Assembly: GCA_966211815.1 (NCBI GenBank) | Contig: CBIHOD010000001.1 | Span: 62,001-126,000, forward strand | Direction of reading: 5' to 3' | Length of the DNA: 64,000 nt | From: JANPCX01 sp966211815 | GTDB taxonomy: Bacteria > Pseudomonadota > Gammaproteobacteria > Burkholderiales > Burkholderiaceae_C | In this document: in pieces, positions 32,739-41,287 of the stretch | Layout: each line of letters opens with the position of its first letter | Position numbering within the stretch: position 1 is the first letter of the stretch | Position numbers and translations under genes: made by a program | Notes under the pieces: generated by a model | Databases searched by the model: none | What the model saw: only the letters and a program-made list of their open reading frames with translations | What the model was told of the DNA's origin: nothing

Positions 32739-33968
32739 TCACCGGGCGGCTCCGCGAGGCAGGCGCAGCGTGATGACCACTTTGCCGGACGCGGCGGCCG
32801 ATTCCACATCGACCGCGCCGCCATGGGACAGCACCACCTGCCGGGCGACGTAGAGGCCCAGGCCGTGGCTGCGCCCAGCCTGCGGGGACGGGTCGCCGGC
32901 GTGGTCCTGCCGGTTGCCGCGGTCGCCGTCCCGCGCCACCGGTTCGAATGGCGACCGACCGTCCCCCGCCGCGACCGGCGGCCCGTGGTAGGCGACCTCC
33001 ACCGCCACCGCGCCTTGCCTGAGGCCTTGCGCGGCCGGCAGCAAGGCGATGCGCAGCGGCGTGCCCGGATGCGCATGCCGCGCGGCATGGTCCAGCAAGC
33101 CGCAGAGCGCGTGCAGCAACCGGGGGACGTCCGCCTCCAAACCCATTCCCCCGGGCAAGGGCGGCATGGCGAGCGGCCGTCCGGGGTGCGCCAGGCGCGT
33201 TTCCTCGGCGGCTTGCTCGCACAGCAGGCCCAGGTCGCAGGCCGAGCGGGCGGGCGGCGCGCCGGCGCCGCCCAGGCGCAGGTTCGCGTATTCCAGCAAG
33301 TCGGTGGTCTGCCGGCGGACCTCCCGGGATGCGCGCCGGATGCGGTCGGCCGCCTCCCGCCGCGGCGCTTCGGCCAACGCGGGCCGGGACAGCAGGAAGG
33401 CGGACATGTCGATGGCTGTCAGCGGGGACCGCACTTCTTCGCCGAGCACCGCCTGGACCATGTCCCGCGAGGCGGCCAGCTCATCGGCGTGGCGCCGGAC
33501 CATCCCGGCGAGCGCGCCGTCCAGACTCGAATCGAATCGCCCCCACTCTTCCAGGACAGCGTCGACCGGCGATCCGTGCGCTTTCCCGGAAGCCCGCCAG
33601 CAGGCCAGCACGCTCGCCCGCAAGGCCTGGAATTCGGCGAGCAGCCGGGGCAGTTCGGCGGCAGCGGCGCCCGAAGGCGCCGATGGGGCGCTGCCGGGGC
33701 CATCGCCCGGCGGCGGGCTGGCGTCGTGTGGGCGTTCCATGGCGCTGGCGATGCCGGCGAGGAGGTCCCGGCCGTGCAAGAGCAGGTCCTGGGCGCCGCG
33801 TCCGGGCGGCAGGGACGGGAAAGCCGCCGTCTCCCATTCGGAGGCGATCTCGTCCACATGCTCCCTGATGAACAGACTCAAAAAGCCCACGTTCCCCCCA
33901 GCTTCCGCCTCGCCGCCCAACCTGGCGGTGTTCCCAGCAAGGCTCCGGCCTTCTCGGCGTTGGTGCAT
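32739..33968 (-). CDS. Degenerate histidine-kinase homologue (no phosphoacceptor His)
   Basis: About 409 residues. The N-terminal RsbRD-like region is FLSLFIREHVDEIASEWETA. The dimerisation box reads QAVLGEEVRSPLTAID, where active kinases have LGHDLRxPLxAI, so His is replaced by Glu (codon GAA). In the ATPase domain the N-box Asn is His (GLLDHAARHA) and the D-x-G motif is YHGPP; only the G2 box (SHGLGLYVARQVVLSHGG) is intact. It cannot autophosphorylate in the normal way. No response regulator is adjacent. The start is uncertain; an open frame extends to 34106. Confidence 0.75.
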   Translation of the reverse strand: MHQRREGRSLAGNTARLGGEAEAGGNVGFLSLFIREHVDEIASEWETAAFPSLPPGRGAQDLLLHGRDLLAGIASAMERPHDASPPPGDGPGSAPSAPSGAAAAELPRLLAEFQALRASVLACWRASGKAHGSPVDAVLEEWGRFDSSLDGALAGMVRRHADELAASRDMVQAVLGEEVRSPLTAIDMSAFLLSRPALAEAPRREAADRIRRASREVRRQTTDLLEYANLRLGGAGAPPARSACDLGLLCEQAAEETRLAHPGRPLAMPPLPGGMGLEADVPRLLHALCGLLDHAARHAHPGTPLRIALLPAAQGLRQGAVAVEVAYHGPPVAAGDGRSPFEPVARDGDRGNRQDHAGDPSPQAGRSHGLGLYVARQVVLSHGGAVDVESAAASGKVVITLRLPRGAAR

Positions 33969-34170
33969 GGACACGTCCGCGAACGGGGCGCCCCTGGGGT
34001 CGACGACGTCTGTCTTGTGTTTGTTGGGCCAGCCGCGGCAAGCCCGCGGCTGTGGCGGGCGGATTCTGACGATGGCGACCGAGGGTGACTGTGCGCTCCC
34101 GCACACAAAACGCGGAAAAACGGAGGGCCCGCCCGCCGCCGCCAGGCGCTGCAGGGCGGTGGGGGGCTGC

Positions 34171-35790
34171 TTATTCGTCGCCGCCCGGAGGCGGCGCGGC
34201 CACCGACCAGCGTTTGGTCACTTCACCCTGCGAATTGACGCTTTCGAGGTGGACGCCGAAGCCCCACAGCCGCGCCACGTGCTTGAGCACTTCCTCCGCG
34301 CTGGCGTGCAGCGGCCGGTCGTTGTGCTGGGCGTGGCGCAGCACCAGCGATCGGTCGCCGCGCAGGTTCACGTTCCAGACCTGGATGTTGGGCTCGCGCT
34401 GGCCGAGGTCGTATTGGCGGCTGAGGGCCTCGCGCACCTGGCGGTAGCCGGACTCGTCGTGGATGGCCGAGACCTCCAGCTCCGAGTCCTTCTCGTCGTC
34501 CACGATCGAGAAGAAGCGGAACTCGCGCATCAGGTTGGGCGACAGGAACTGGCCGATGAAGCTCTCGTCCTTGAAGTTGCGCATCGCGTGGTCCAGCGTC
34601 TCCAGCCAGTCGGCGCCCGCGATGTCGGGGAACCAGCGCCGGTCCTCCTCGGTGGGCGCCTCGCAGATGCGCTTGATGTCGGTGTACATCGCGAAGCCCA
34701 GCGCGTAGGGGTTGATGCCGTTGTAGTGGCGGTCGCCCACCTGGGGCTGGTAGACCACGTTGGTGTGCGACTTCAACCATTCGATCATCACGCCGTCGGT
34801 GAGCTGGCCGTCGTCATAAAGGGTATTGAGCAAATGGTGGTGCCAGAACGTGGCCCAGCCCTCGTTCATCACCTGGGTCTGGCGCTGCGGGTAGAAGTAC
34901 TGGGCCACCTTGCGCACGATGCGCACCAGCTCGCGCTGCCAGGGCTCCAGCAGCGGCGCGTTCTTCTCGATGAAATAAAGGAGGTTCTCCTGCGGCTCGG
35001 GCGGGAAGCGGCGGGCCTCCTTCTCCTCGACCGCCTTCTCGGCCTTGCGCGGCAGGGTGCGCCACATGTCGTTGACCTGCTGCTGCGCGTGCGCCTCGCG
35101 GTCCTTGCGCTCGGCCAGTTCCTGGGCCAGCGACTTGCGGCTGGGGCGGCGGTAGCGGTCGACGCCGTGGTTCATCAGCGCGTGGCAGCTGTCGAGGAAG
35201 GTCTCGACCGCGTCCAGGCCGTGGCGCTCCTCGCAGTCGGCGACGTAGTTCTTGGCGTAGACGAGGTAGTCGATGATGCTGGCCGCGTCCGTCCACATGC
35301 GGAACAGGTAGTTGCCCTTGAAGAAGCTGTTGTGGCCGTAGGCCGCGTGGGCGATCACCAGGGCCTGCATCGCCAGCGTGTTCTCCTCCATCAGGTAGCT
35401 GATGCAGGGGTTGGAGTTGATGACGATCTCGTAGGCCAGGCCCATGTGGCCGCGGCGGTAGTTCTTCTCGGTGGAGATGAACTCCTTGCCGTAGCTCCAG
35501 TGGCGGTAGTTCACCGGCATGCCGACCGACGCGTAGGCGTCCATCATCTGCTCGGCGGTGATGATCTCCAGCTGGTTCGGGTAGGTGTCCAGGCCGAAGC
35601 GCTCGGCCGTCTCGCGGATGGCCGTGTGGTAGCGCTCGATCAGCTCGAAGGTCCAGTCGCTGGGCGCGGGCAGCGGCTGGGCGGCGCGCGGCGGCTTGAC
35701 CAGGTCGGCCGCCCTCACCGGGCGGCGCGGCGCCAGGTCCGACGGCCGCAAGGCGGCCGTGGCGCCGGTGGTGTTGCCGATGACGCTCAT
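34171..35790 (-). CDS. spoVR: SpoVR family protein
   Basis: 539 residues; SpoVR/YcgB family, normal length. Conserved blocks: YPNQLEIITAEQMMDAYASV, GMPVNYRHWSYGKEF, YEIVINSNPCISYLMEENT, HAAYGHNSFFKGNYLFR and NEGWATFWHHHLLNTLYDDG. Biochemical activity is unknown; in proteobacteria it is encoded with prkA and yeaH and expressed in stress or stationary phase. Its start overlaps the yeaH stop by 4 bp, and it is the last gene of this operon. Confidence 0.96.
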   Translation of the reverse strand: MSVIGNTTGATAALRPSDLAPRRPVRAADLVKPPRAAQPLPAPSDWTFELIERYHTAIRETAERFGLDTYPNQLEIITAEQMMDAYASVGMPVNYRHWSYGKEFISTEKNYRRGHMGLAYEIVINSNPCISYLMEENTLAMQALVIAHAAYGHNSFFKGNYLFRMWTDAASIIDYLVYAKNYVADCEERHGLDAVETFLDSCHALMNHGVDRYRRPSRKSLAQELAERKDREAHAQQQVNDMWRTLPRKAEKAVEEKEARRFPPEPQENLLYFIEKNAPLLEPWQRELVRIVRKVAQYFYPQRQTQVMNEGWATFWHHHLLNTLYDDGQLTDGVMIEWLKSHTNVVYQPQVGDRHYNGINPYALGFAMYTDIKRICEAPTEEDRRWFPDIAGADWLETLDHAMRNFKDESFIGQFLSPNLMREFRFFSIVDDEKDSELEVSAIHDESGYRQVREALSRQYDLGQREPNIQVWNVNLRGDRSLVLRHAQHNDRPLHASAEEVLKHVARLWGFGVHLESVNSQGEVTKRWSVAAPPPGGDE

Positions 35791-37064
35791 GCCGCCGCTC
35801 CTTCCTTCTTGAACAGGTCACGGAAGACCGGGTAGATCTGCGAGGCCTCGGTGGCCTTGCGCACCGCGAAGCTCTTGGGCGCTTCCGCGGCCAGCGCGAC
35901 GTATTCGTCCCAGAGGTTCTGTTCCTCCTCGGCCACCTGCACGTACGCGAAATAGCGGCACAGCGGCAGGATGCTCTGGGCCAGCAGCTCGCGGCAGCGG
36001 CCGCTGTCGTGGTGCCAGTTGTCGCCGTCGCTGGCCTGGGCGCCGTAGATGTTCCATTCGCTGGTGGGGTAGCGCGCGCGGGCGATCTCCTCCATCAGCA
36101 CCAGCGCGCTGGAGACGACGGTGCCGCCGGTCTCGGTGGAATGGAAGAAGTTCTGCTCGTCCACCTCCTGCGCCTGGGTGTGGTGGCGGATGAAGACGAT
36201 GTCGATGCGCTCGTAGTGCCGGGTCAGGAAGAGGTAGAGCAGGATGAAAAAACGCTTGGCCAGGTCCTTGCGCGCCTCGTCCATCGAGCCGGAGACGTCC
36301 ATCAGGCAGAACATCACCGCCTTGGCGGTCGGCACCGGCACCTTCACCCGGCTGCGGAAGCGCAGGTCGATCGGGTCGAGGTAGGGGATCTGGTCCAGCC
36401 TGGCCTTGAGCAGGGCGATCTTCTCCTCCAGCGCCTGGATCTCCTGCTGGTGCAGGCCGGGATCCGGCGCGGCGCGCAGCGCGGCGAGCTGCTCCTGCAG
36501 CGCCTTGACCTCGCGGCTGCCGGGGCTGCCCAGCGCGATGCGCCGGCCGATGGCGCCGCGCATCGAGCGCACCACGTGCAGGTTGTTCGGCGTGCCGTCG
36601 CTGGAAAAGCCGGCGCGGTGCGTCTTGAATTCGGGCGTCTCGGCCAGCGTGGTGCGGGCGAGGTTGGGCAGGGCCAGGTCGTCGAAGAAGACCTGCATGA
36701 ACTCTTCCTTGCTCAGGTGGAAGACGAAGTCGTCCTCGCCCTCGCCCGAGTCGGAGGCCTGGCTGCCGCCGCCGCCGCCTTGTCCGCCCTTGGGCCGGGC
36801 GATGCGGTCGCCGCGCACGTGGTCCTGGTTGCCGGGGTGCACCATCTCGCGCTTGCCGCCCTGGCCGTGGCCGAAGACGGGCTCGCTGATGTCGCGCCGC
36901 GGGATGGTGATGTCCTCGCCCTTCTCCAGGTCGCGGATGCTGCGCCCATCGACCGCCCGCTTCACGGCTTCGCGGATCTGCTCCTTGTGCCGGCGCAGGA
37001 AGCGCTCGCGGTTGCCGATGGACTTGTTCTTGCCCGCCAGCCGGCGATCGATGATTTGCTGCAT
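35787..37064 (-). CDS. yeaH: YeaH/YhbH family protein (DUF444, VWA-like)
   Basis: 425 residues. The N-terminus begins IIDRRLAGKNKSIGNRERFL; the C-terminal half has the MIDAS-like VMFCLMDVSGSMDEARKDLA of von Willebrand A domains, and the middle contains a Gly/Ser-rich linker (GGQGGGGGSQASDSGEGEDD). It probably works with the PrkA kinase. Gap to prkA is 64 bp; it overlaps spoVR. Confidence 0.96.
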   Translation of the reverse strand: MQQIIDRRLAGKNKSIGNRERFLRRHKEQIREAVKRAVDGRSIRDLEKGEDITIPRRDISEPVFGHGQGGKREMVHPGNQDHVRGDRIARPKGGQGGGGGSQASDSGEGEDDFVFHLSKEEFMQVFFDDLALPNLARTTLAETPEFKTHRAGFSSDGTPNNLHVVRSMRGAIGRRIALGSPGSREVKALQEQLAALRAAPDPGLHQQEIQALEEKIALLKARLDQIPYLDPIDLRFRSRVKVPVPTAKAVMFCLMDVSGSMDEARKDLAKRFFILLYLFLTRHYERIDIVFIRHHTQAQEVDEQNFFHSTETGGTVVSSALVLMEEIARARYPTSEWNIYGAQASDGDNWHHDSGRCRELLAQSILPLCRYFAYVQVAEEEQNLWDEYVALAAEAPKSFAVRKATEASQIYPVFRDLFKKEGAAA

Positions 37065-37128
37065 GCTGCTGAGTCTTTTCTTCGTGGGGGGCCGGCGCGC
37101 CCCGGGCGGGCGCGTCGGCGTCTGTCGG

Positions 37129-39051
37129 TCAAGAACTCTTGCGGACCCTCAGGTACCACTCGCACAGCAGGCGCACCTGCTTGGGCGTGTAGCCCTTGGC
37201 GACCATGCGGGTGACGAAGTCCTCGTGCTTCTTGGCCTCGTCGGCGCTGGCCTTGGCGTTGAAGCTGATGACCGGCAGCAGCTCCTCGGTGTTGGAGAAC
37301 ATCTTCTTCTCGATCACCGTGCGCAGCTTCTCGTAGCTCGTCCACACCGGGTTGTTGCCGGCGTTGTTGGCCCGCGCCCGCAGCACGAAATTGACGATCT
37401 CGTTGCGGAAGTCCTTCGGGTTGGCGATGCCGGCCGGCTTCTCGATCTTCTCCAGCTCGGCGTTGAGCGAGGCGCGGTCGAACACCTCGCCGGTGTCGGT
37501 GTCGCGGTACTCGTGGTCCTGGATCCAGTAGTCGGCGTAAGTGACGTAGCGGTCGAAGATGTTCTGGCCGTACTCGCTGTAGCTCTCCAGGTAGGCGGTC
37601 TGGATCTCCTTGCCGATGAACTCGGCGTAGCGCACCGCCAGGTGCTCCTTGATGAAGGCGAGGTACTTCTGCTCGGTCTCGGCCGGGAACTGCTCGCGCT
37701 CGATCTGCTGCTCCAGCACGTACATCAGGTGCACCGGATTGGCGGCGACCTCGGTGCTGTCGAAGTTGAACACCTTGGACAGGATCTTGTAGGCGAAGCG
37801 GGTGCTGATGCCGCTCATGCCCTCGTCGACCCCGGCGTAGTCGCGGTACTCCTGGTAGCTCTTGGCCCGCGGGTCGGTGTCCTTGAGGTTCTCGCCGTCG
37901 TACACCAGCATCTTGGAGAACAGCGAGGAGTTCTCGGGCTCCTTCAACCGGGTCAGGATGGCGAACTGGCTCATCATCTTCAGCGTGCCCGGCGCGCAGG
38001 TGGCCTGGGCCAGCGACGAGCCCTTCAGCAGCTTCTCGTAGATCTTGACCTCGTCGCTCACGCGCAGGCAGTAGGGCACCTTGACGATGTAGATCCGGTC
38101 GAGGAAGGCCTCGTTGTTCTTGTTGTTGCGGAAAGCCTTCCACTCGCTCTCGTTGCTGTGCGCCAGCACCACGCCGTCGAAGGGGATCGCGCCGAAGCCC
38201 TCGGTGCCCTTGAAGTTGCCTTCCTGCGTGGCGGTGAGCAGCGGGTGCAGCACCTTGATGGGCGCCTTGAACATTTCGACGAATTCGAGCAATCCCTGGT
38301 TGGCCAGGCACAGGCCGCCGGAGAAGCTGTAGGCGTCCGGGTCGTCCTGCGAGAAGCTCTCCAACTTGCGGATGTCGACCTTGCCCACCAGGGAGCTGAT
38401 GTCCTGGTTGTTCTCGTCGCCGGGCTCGGTCTTGGCGATGCCCATCTGCTTGAGCACGCTCGGATAGCGCTTGACGACCTTGAACTGCCGGATGTCGCCG
38501 CCGAATTCCTCCAGCCGCTTGACCGCCCAGGGCGACAGGATGCGGTTGAGGTAGCGGCGCGGGATGTTGTATTCCTTTTCCAGGATGGGGCCGTCTTCCA
38601 CCGGGTCGAACAGGCCCAGCGGCGACTCGTTCACCGGCGAGCCCTTGATCGCGTAGAAGGGCACCTCCTGCATCAGCGACTTCAGCCTCTCGGCGATGGA
38701 AGACTTGCCGCCGCCCACCGGCCCGAGCAGGTAGAGGATCTGTTTCTTCTCCTCCAGGCCCTGGGCCGCGTGCCGGAAATAAGAGACCACCTGCTCGATG
38801 GCGTCCTCCATGCCGTAGAACTCGGCGAAGGCGGGGTAGATCTTGATCACCTTGTTGGCGAACAGCCGCGACAGCCGCTGGTCGTTGCGGGTGTCGATGG
38901 TCTGCGGCTCGCCGATGGCCTTGAGCATGCGCTCCGCGGCGGTCGCGTAGGCGACCGGGTTGCGCTTGCACTCTTCGAGGTATTCCTCGAGCGACAACTC
39001 TTCTTCGCGGGTTCGCTCGTAGCGGGCCTTGAGGTGGCTGATGACGTCCAT
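37129..39051 (-). CDS. prkA: PrkA family serine protein kinase / AAA+ ATPase (YeaG)
   Basis: 640 residues. The N-terminal AAA domain has Walker A GPVGGGKS at about 110-117; the C-terminal PrkA kinase-like domain follows (DHEYRDTDTGEVFDRASLNA). Reported as a Ser/Thr kinase or AAA protease acting in stress adaptation. The start is the ATG at 39051 (MDVISHLK) behind aggag, not the 46-codon longer frame. First gene of prkA-yeaH-spoVR. Two strong dyads lie in the leader. Confidence 0.96.
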   Translation of the reverse strand: MDVISHLKARYERTREEELSLEEYLEECKRNPVAYATAAERMLKAIGEPQTIDTRNDQRLSRLFANKVIKIYPAFAEFYGMEDAIEQVVSYFRHAAQGLEEKKQILYLLGPVGGGKSSIAERLKSLMQEVPFYAIKGSPVNESPLGLFDPVEDGPILEKEYNIPRRYLNRILSPWAVKRLEEFGGDIRQFKVVKRYPSVLKQMGIAKTEPGDENNQDISSLVGKVDIRKLESFSQDDPDAYSFSGGLCLANQGLLEFVEMFKAPIKVLHPLLTATQEGNFKGTEGFGAIPFDGVVLAHSNESEWKAFRNNKNNEAFLDRIYIVKVPYCLRVSDEVKIYEKLLKGSSLAQATCAPGTLKMMSQFAILTRLKEPENSSLFSKMLVYDGENLKDTDPRAKSYQEYRDYAGVDEGMSGISTRFAYKILSKVFNFDSTEVAANPVHLMYVLEQQIEREQFPAETEQKYLAFIKEHLAVRYAEFIGKEIQTAYLESYSEYGQNIFDRYVTYADYWIQDHEYRDTDTGEVFDRASLNAELEKIEKPAGIANPKDFRNEIVNFVLRARANNAGNNPVWTSYEKLRTVIEKKMFSNTEELLPVISFNAKASADEAKKHEDFVTRMVAKGYTPKQVRLLCEWYLRVRKSS

Positions 39052-39074
39052 GCTGATCTCCTGCGGTTCAGTAG

Positions 39075-39170
39075 GACGCAGCTCGGTCCATCGTGGACCG
39101 GCTCTGCGTCTGGGGAAGTTCTGATGAAGTCCCTCTGGTCTGCTCGCCGCAGACTTCAAGGCTTCATCAG
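39075..39170 (-). promoter_or_regulatory. Two hairpin-forming dyads in the prkA leader
   Basis: Dyad 1 (39075-39110): GACGCAG/CTGCGTC enclosing GGTCCA-tcg-TGGACC. Dyad 2 (39121-39170): CTGATGAAG/CTTCATCAG enclosing GTCTGC/GCAGAC. Dyad 1 ends 24 bp before the prkA ATG. They could be regulator sites or 5'-UTR hairpins controlling the operon. The rest of the 470-bp gap to parB shows no gene. Confidence 0.55.
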
Positions 39171-39520
39171 AGCTTTCCGAAATCAGCACCCGCCATATTC
39201 ACACACGACACCAGCATCGCGCACGCGCCGGCCCGTGAAGCCTGGAAAAACCGATCAAAAACCGTTCAGTTCGTTCCAGCGCCGGACCGCGCCCGCACCC
39301 GCCGGCATCGACAGCGCAGCAAATTGTGTGCCGCCATGCCTGTTGCCATCCTAGCCTCCGGTGGTTGATTGACAAGCGGCTGTTGTTTTAAGTTCCCGCC
39401 AACCCCACCAGGTTTTAACGAAACCCTTGGTTTACGCGGATGCTGCCACGGCCTGCTGCATTCAACGCACGGCGTGCGCGCCTTGATGACGCGATTGCAA
39501 CAGTGGGCGCGGAAAAAACG

Positions 39521-40441
39521 TCAGGCCGCTTCGAGCCCCAGCTTTTCAAGCAGGCCGTTGAGTTCGTCCAACGAGCCGAACGCGATCGCCACCTCGCCTT
39601 GTTCGCCGCGTTTCGTGCGTTTCTTCACGCGGATTTCGACCGCGGCGGTCAGCGCGTCCGACAGGCTGGACTCGATGCGCAGCAGGTCGCGGGACTTTTC
39701 CTTGGCGGGGGCGGGCTGGGCCTTCCCGCGCGCCGCCGGCGCCTGGCGGGCGACCAGCTTCTCGGCCTCTCGCACGCTCAGCTTCTTGGCGACGATCTCG
39801 GTGGCGCTGAGGATCTGCCTGGCGCCGTCCAGGGGCAGCAGCGCGCGCGCATGGCCCATGTCGAGGTCGCCTGCCATGAGCATCGCCTGCACCGGTTCGG
39901 CCAGTTGCAGCAGGCGCAGCAAGTTGCTGGCCGCGCTGCGCGAGCGGCCCACGGCCTGCGCCGCCTGCTCGTGGGTGAGGCCGAATTCGTCGGTCAGCCG
40001 CTTCAGGCCCTGGGCCTCTTCGAGCGGGTTGAGGTCTTCGCGCTGGATGTTCTCGATCAGCGCCATCGCGGCGGCGGCTTCGTCGGGCACCTCCTTGACC
40101 AGCACCGGAACTTCGTCCAGGCCGGCGAGCTTGGCGGCCCGGCTGCGGCGTTCGCCGGCGATGATCTCGTACTGGCCCGGGCCGACCGGCCGCACCAGGA
40201 TGGGCTGCATGATGCCCTGGGCCTTGATGCTTTCCGCCAGTTCGTAGAGCGAGCCTTCGTCCATGCGGGTGCGCGGCTGGTACTTGCCGGGGCGCAGCTG
40301 GGCGAGCTTGAGCGTGGCGGGCGGGCGCTGGGCGGGGGCCGTTTCGGCGGAGGGCGCCAGCGCGGCGGGGGCGTCTTTGACTTTCGGGCCGAGCAGCGCT
40401 TCCAGGCCCAGGCCGAGGCCTTTGGGTTTCTTCGTGACCAT
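39521..40441 (-). CDS. parB: Chromosome-partitioning protein ParB
   Basis: 306 residues. Starts KKPKGLGLGLEALLG; the CTPase/ParB domain has LRPGKYQPRTRM and YEIIAGERRSRAAKLAG, followed by ALIENIQREDLNPLEEAQGL and the HTH (TDEFGLTHEQAAQAVGRSRS). The C-terminal dimerisation part is present. It binds parS and loads SMC. parA is not adjacent; the gene immediately upstream is an RBBP9-type hydrolase. No clear parS was noticed in the window. Confidence 0.97.
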   Translation of the reverse strand: MVTKKPKGLGLGLEALLGPKVKDAPAALAPSAETAPAQRPPATLKLAQLRPGKYQPRTRMDEGSLYELAESIKAQGIMQPILVRPVGPGQYEIIAGERRSRAAKLAGLDEVPVLVKEVPDEAAAAMALIENIQREDLNPLEEAQGLKRLTDEFGLTHEQAAQAVGRSRSAASNLLRLLQLAEPVQAMLMAGDLDMGHARALLPLDGARQILSATEIVAKKLSVREAEKLVARQAPAARGKAQPAPAKEKSRDLLRIESSLSDALTAAVEIRVKKRTKRGEQGEVAIAFGSLDELNGLLEKLGLEAA

Positions 40442-40480
40442 GGGCGGATTGTCGGCGATCGCCGGGCAGGGTGGCCGGCT

Positions 40481-41056
40481 TCAGCCCGCGGCCGGCCCTG
40501 CCGCCAGCCAGCGGAACATCGCCTCGTGGCCGTCCCGCCAGTCGCCCAGGCCCGATTCGCCGTTGATGTGGCCGCGCGGTCCGGCCGATTCGAAGTCGCT
40601 GCCCCAGTCGCGCGCCATGCCCTGGGCGCGTTCGAGGCTGCAATAGGGGTCGTCGCTGCTGGCCAGAACGCGGCTGGCGAAAGGCAGCCGGCCGCGTGCG
40701 ATGGGCCGCCAGTTGAACAGGTTGGGTGGCATGTCGTCGCGTTCGGTGTCGGGCGGGGCCACCAGCCAGGCGGCGGCGACGCGGCCGGTGTGCCGCGAAT
40801 GGGCGGCCCAGGCGGCGGTCAATTGGCAGCCCAGGCTGTGGGCCACCAGCAGCACGGGGCGCGGCCGCGCCTGGACCACTTCGTCCAGCCGCGCCATCCA
40901 GTCGCCGCGGCGCGGCCAGGCCCAGTCGTCCTGGCGCACCCGCTCGTAGCCGTGCAGGGCTTCCCAGCGGCTTTGCCAATGGTCGGCGTCGGAGTCCATC
41001 CACCCGGGCAGCAGCAGCACATGGGGTTTCTCTAAGTCGGGTGAATGGTCGCTCAT
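40481..41056 (-). CDS. RBBP9/YdeN-type serine hydrolase (alpha/beta fold)
   Basis: 191 residues. Begins VLLLPGWMDSDADHWQSRWE, the nucleophile elbow is VAHSLGCQ, an acid follows (ASSDDPYCS) and the His is in GPRGHINGESGLGDW. Cytoplasmic. Substrate unknown. In related Burkholderiales a gene of this type lies between parA and parB; here parB follows 39 bp downstream, but upstream is a MITE and argC. Confidence 0.9.
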   Translation of the reverse strand: MSDHSPDLEKPHVLLLPGWMDSDADHWQSRWEALHGYERVRQDDWAWPRRGDWMARLDEVVQARPRPVLLVAHSLGCQLTAAWAAHSRHTGRVAAAWLVAPPDTERDDMPPNLFNWRPIARGRLPFASRVLASSDDPYCSLERAQGMARDWGSDFESAGPRGHINGESGLGDWRDGHEAMFRWLAAGPAAG

Positions 41057-41084
41057 GTCGCTGGCTTATCCTTGGGAATCCTAG

Positions 41085-41242
41085 CGTGGTGTTCCGCTGA
41101 TCACTGCCGATGGAATCGTGTCTTGCAAGCCAGGGCCGCGTTGCAAATCCTCGCGATACCGCCTGGTATCGCTGCGGTTTACGCCTTGCCCTGCCTCGCA
41201 ATCCATCGATTCCACTTTGTCAGTGATCAGCGGGACACCACA
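41085..41242. mobile_element. MITE with 22-bp terminal inverted repeats and CTAG duplication
   Basis: Left end 41085-41106 (gtggtgttccgctgatcact within) and right end 41221-41242 are inverted copies with 20 of 22 matches. Similarity continues inwards (tggaatcg and cagggc in both arms) to a central palindrome GCGATACC-gcct-GGTATCGC at 41153-41172. The 158-bp element is flanked by CTAG at 41081-41084 and 41243-41246, a 4-bp duplication as left by IS5-like transposases. No coding capacity. It sits between divergent genes and may affect both promoters. Confidence 0.8.
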
Positions 41243-41287
41243 CTAGCGGTCGTTCAACAGCAAAGCAGATAGAAAGAAGAGGTCGAG

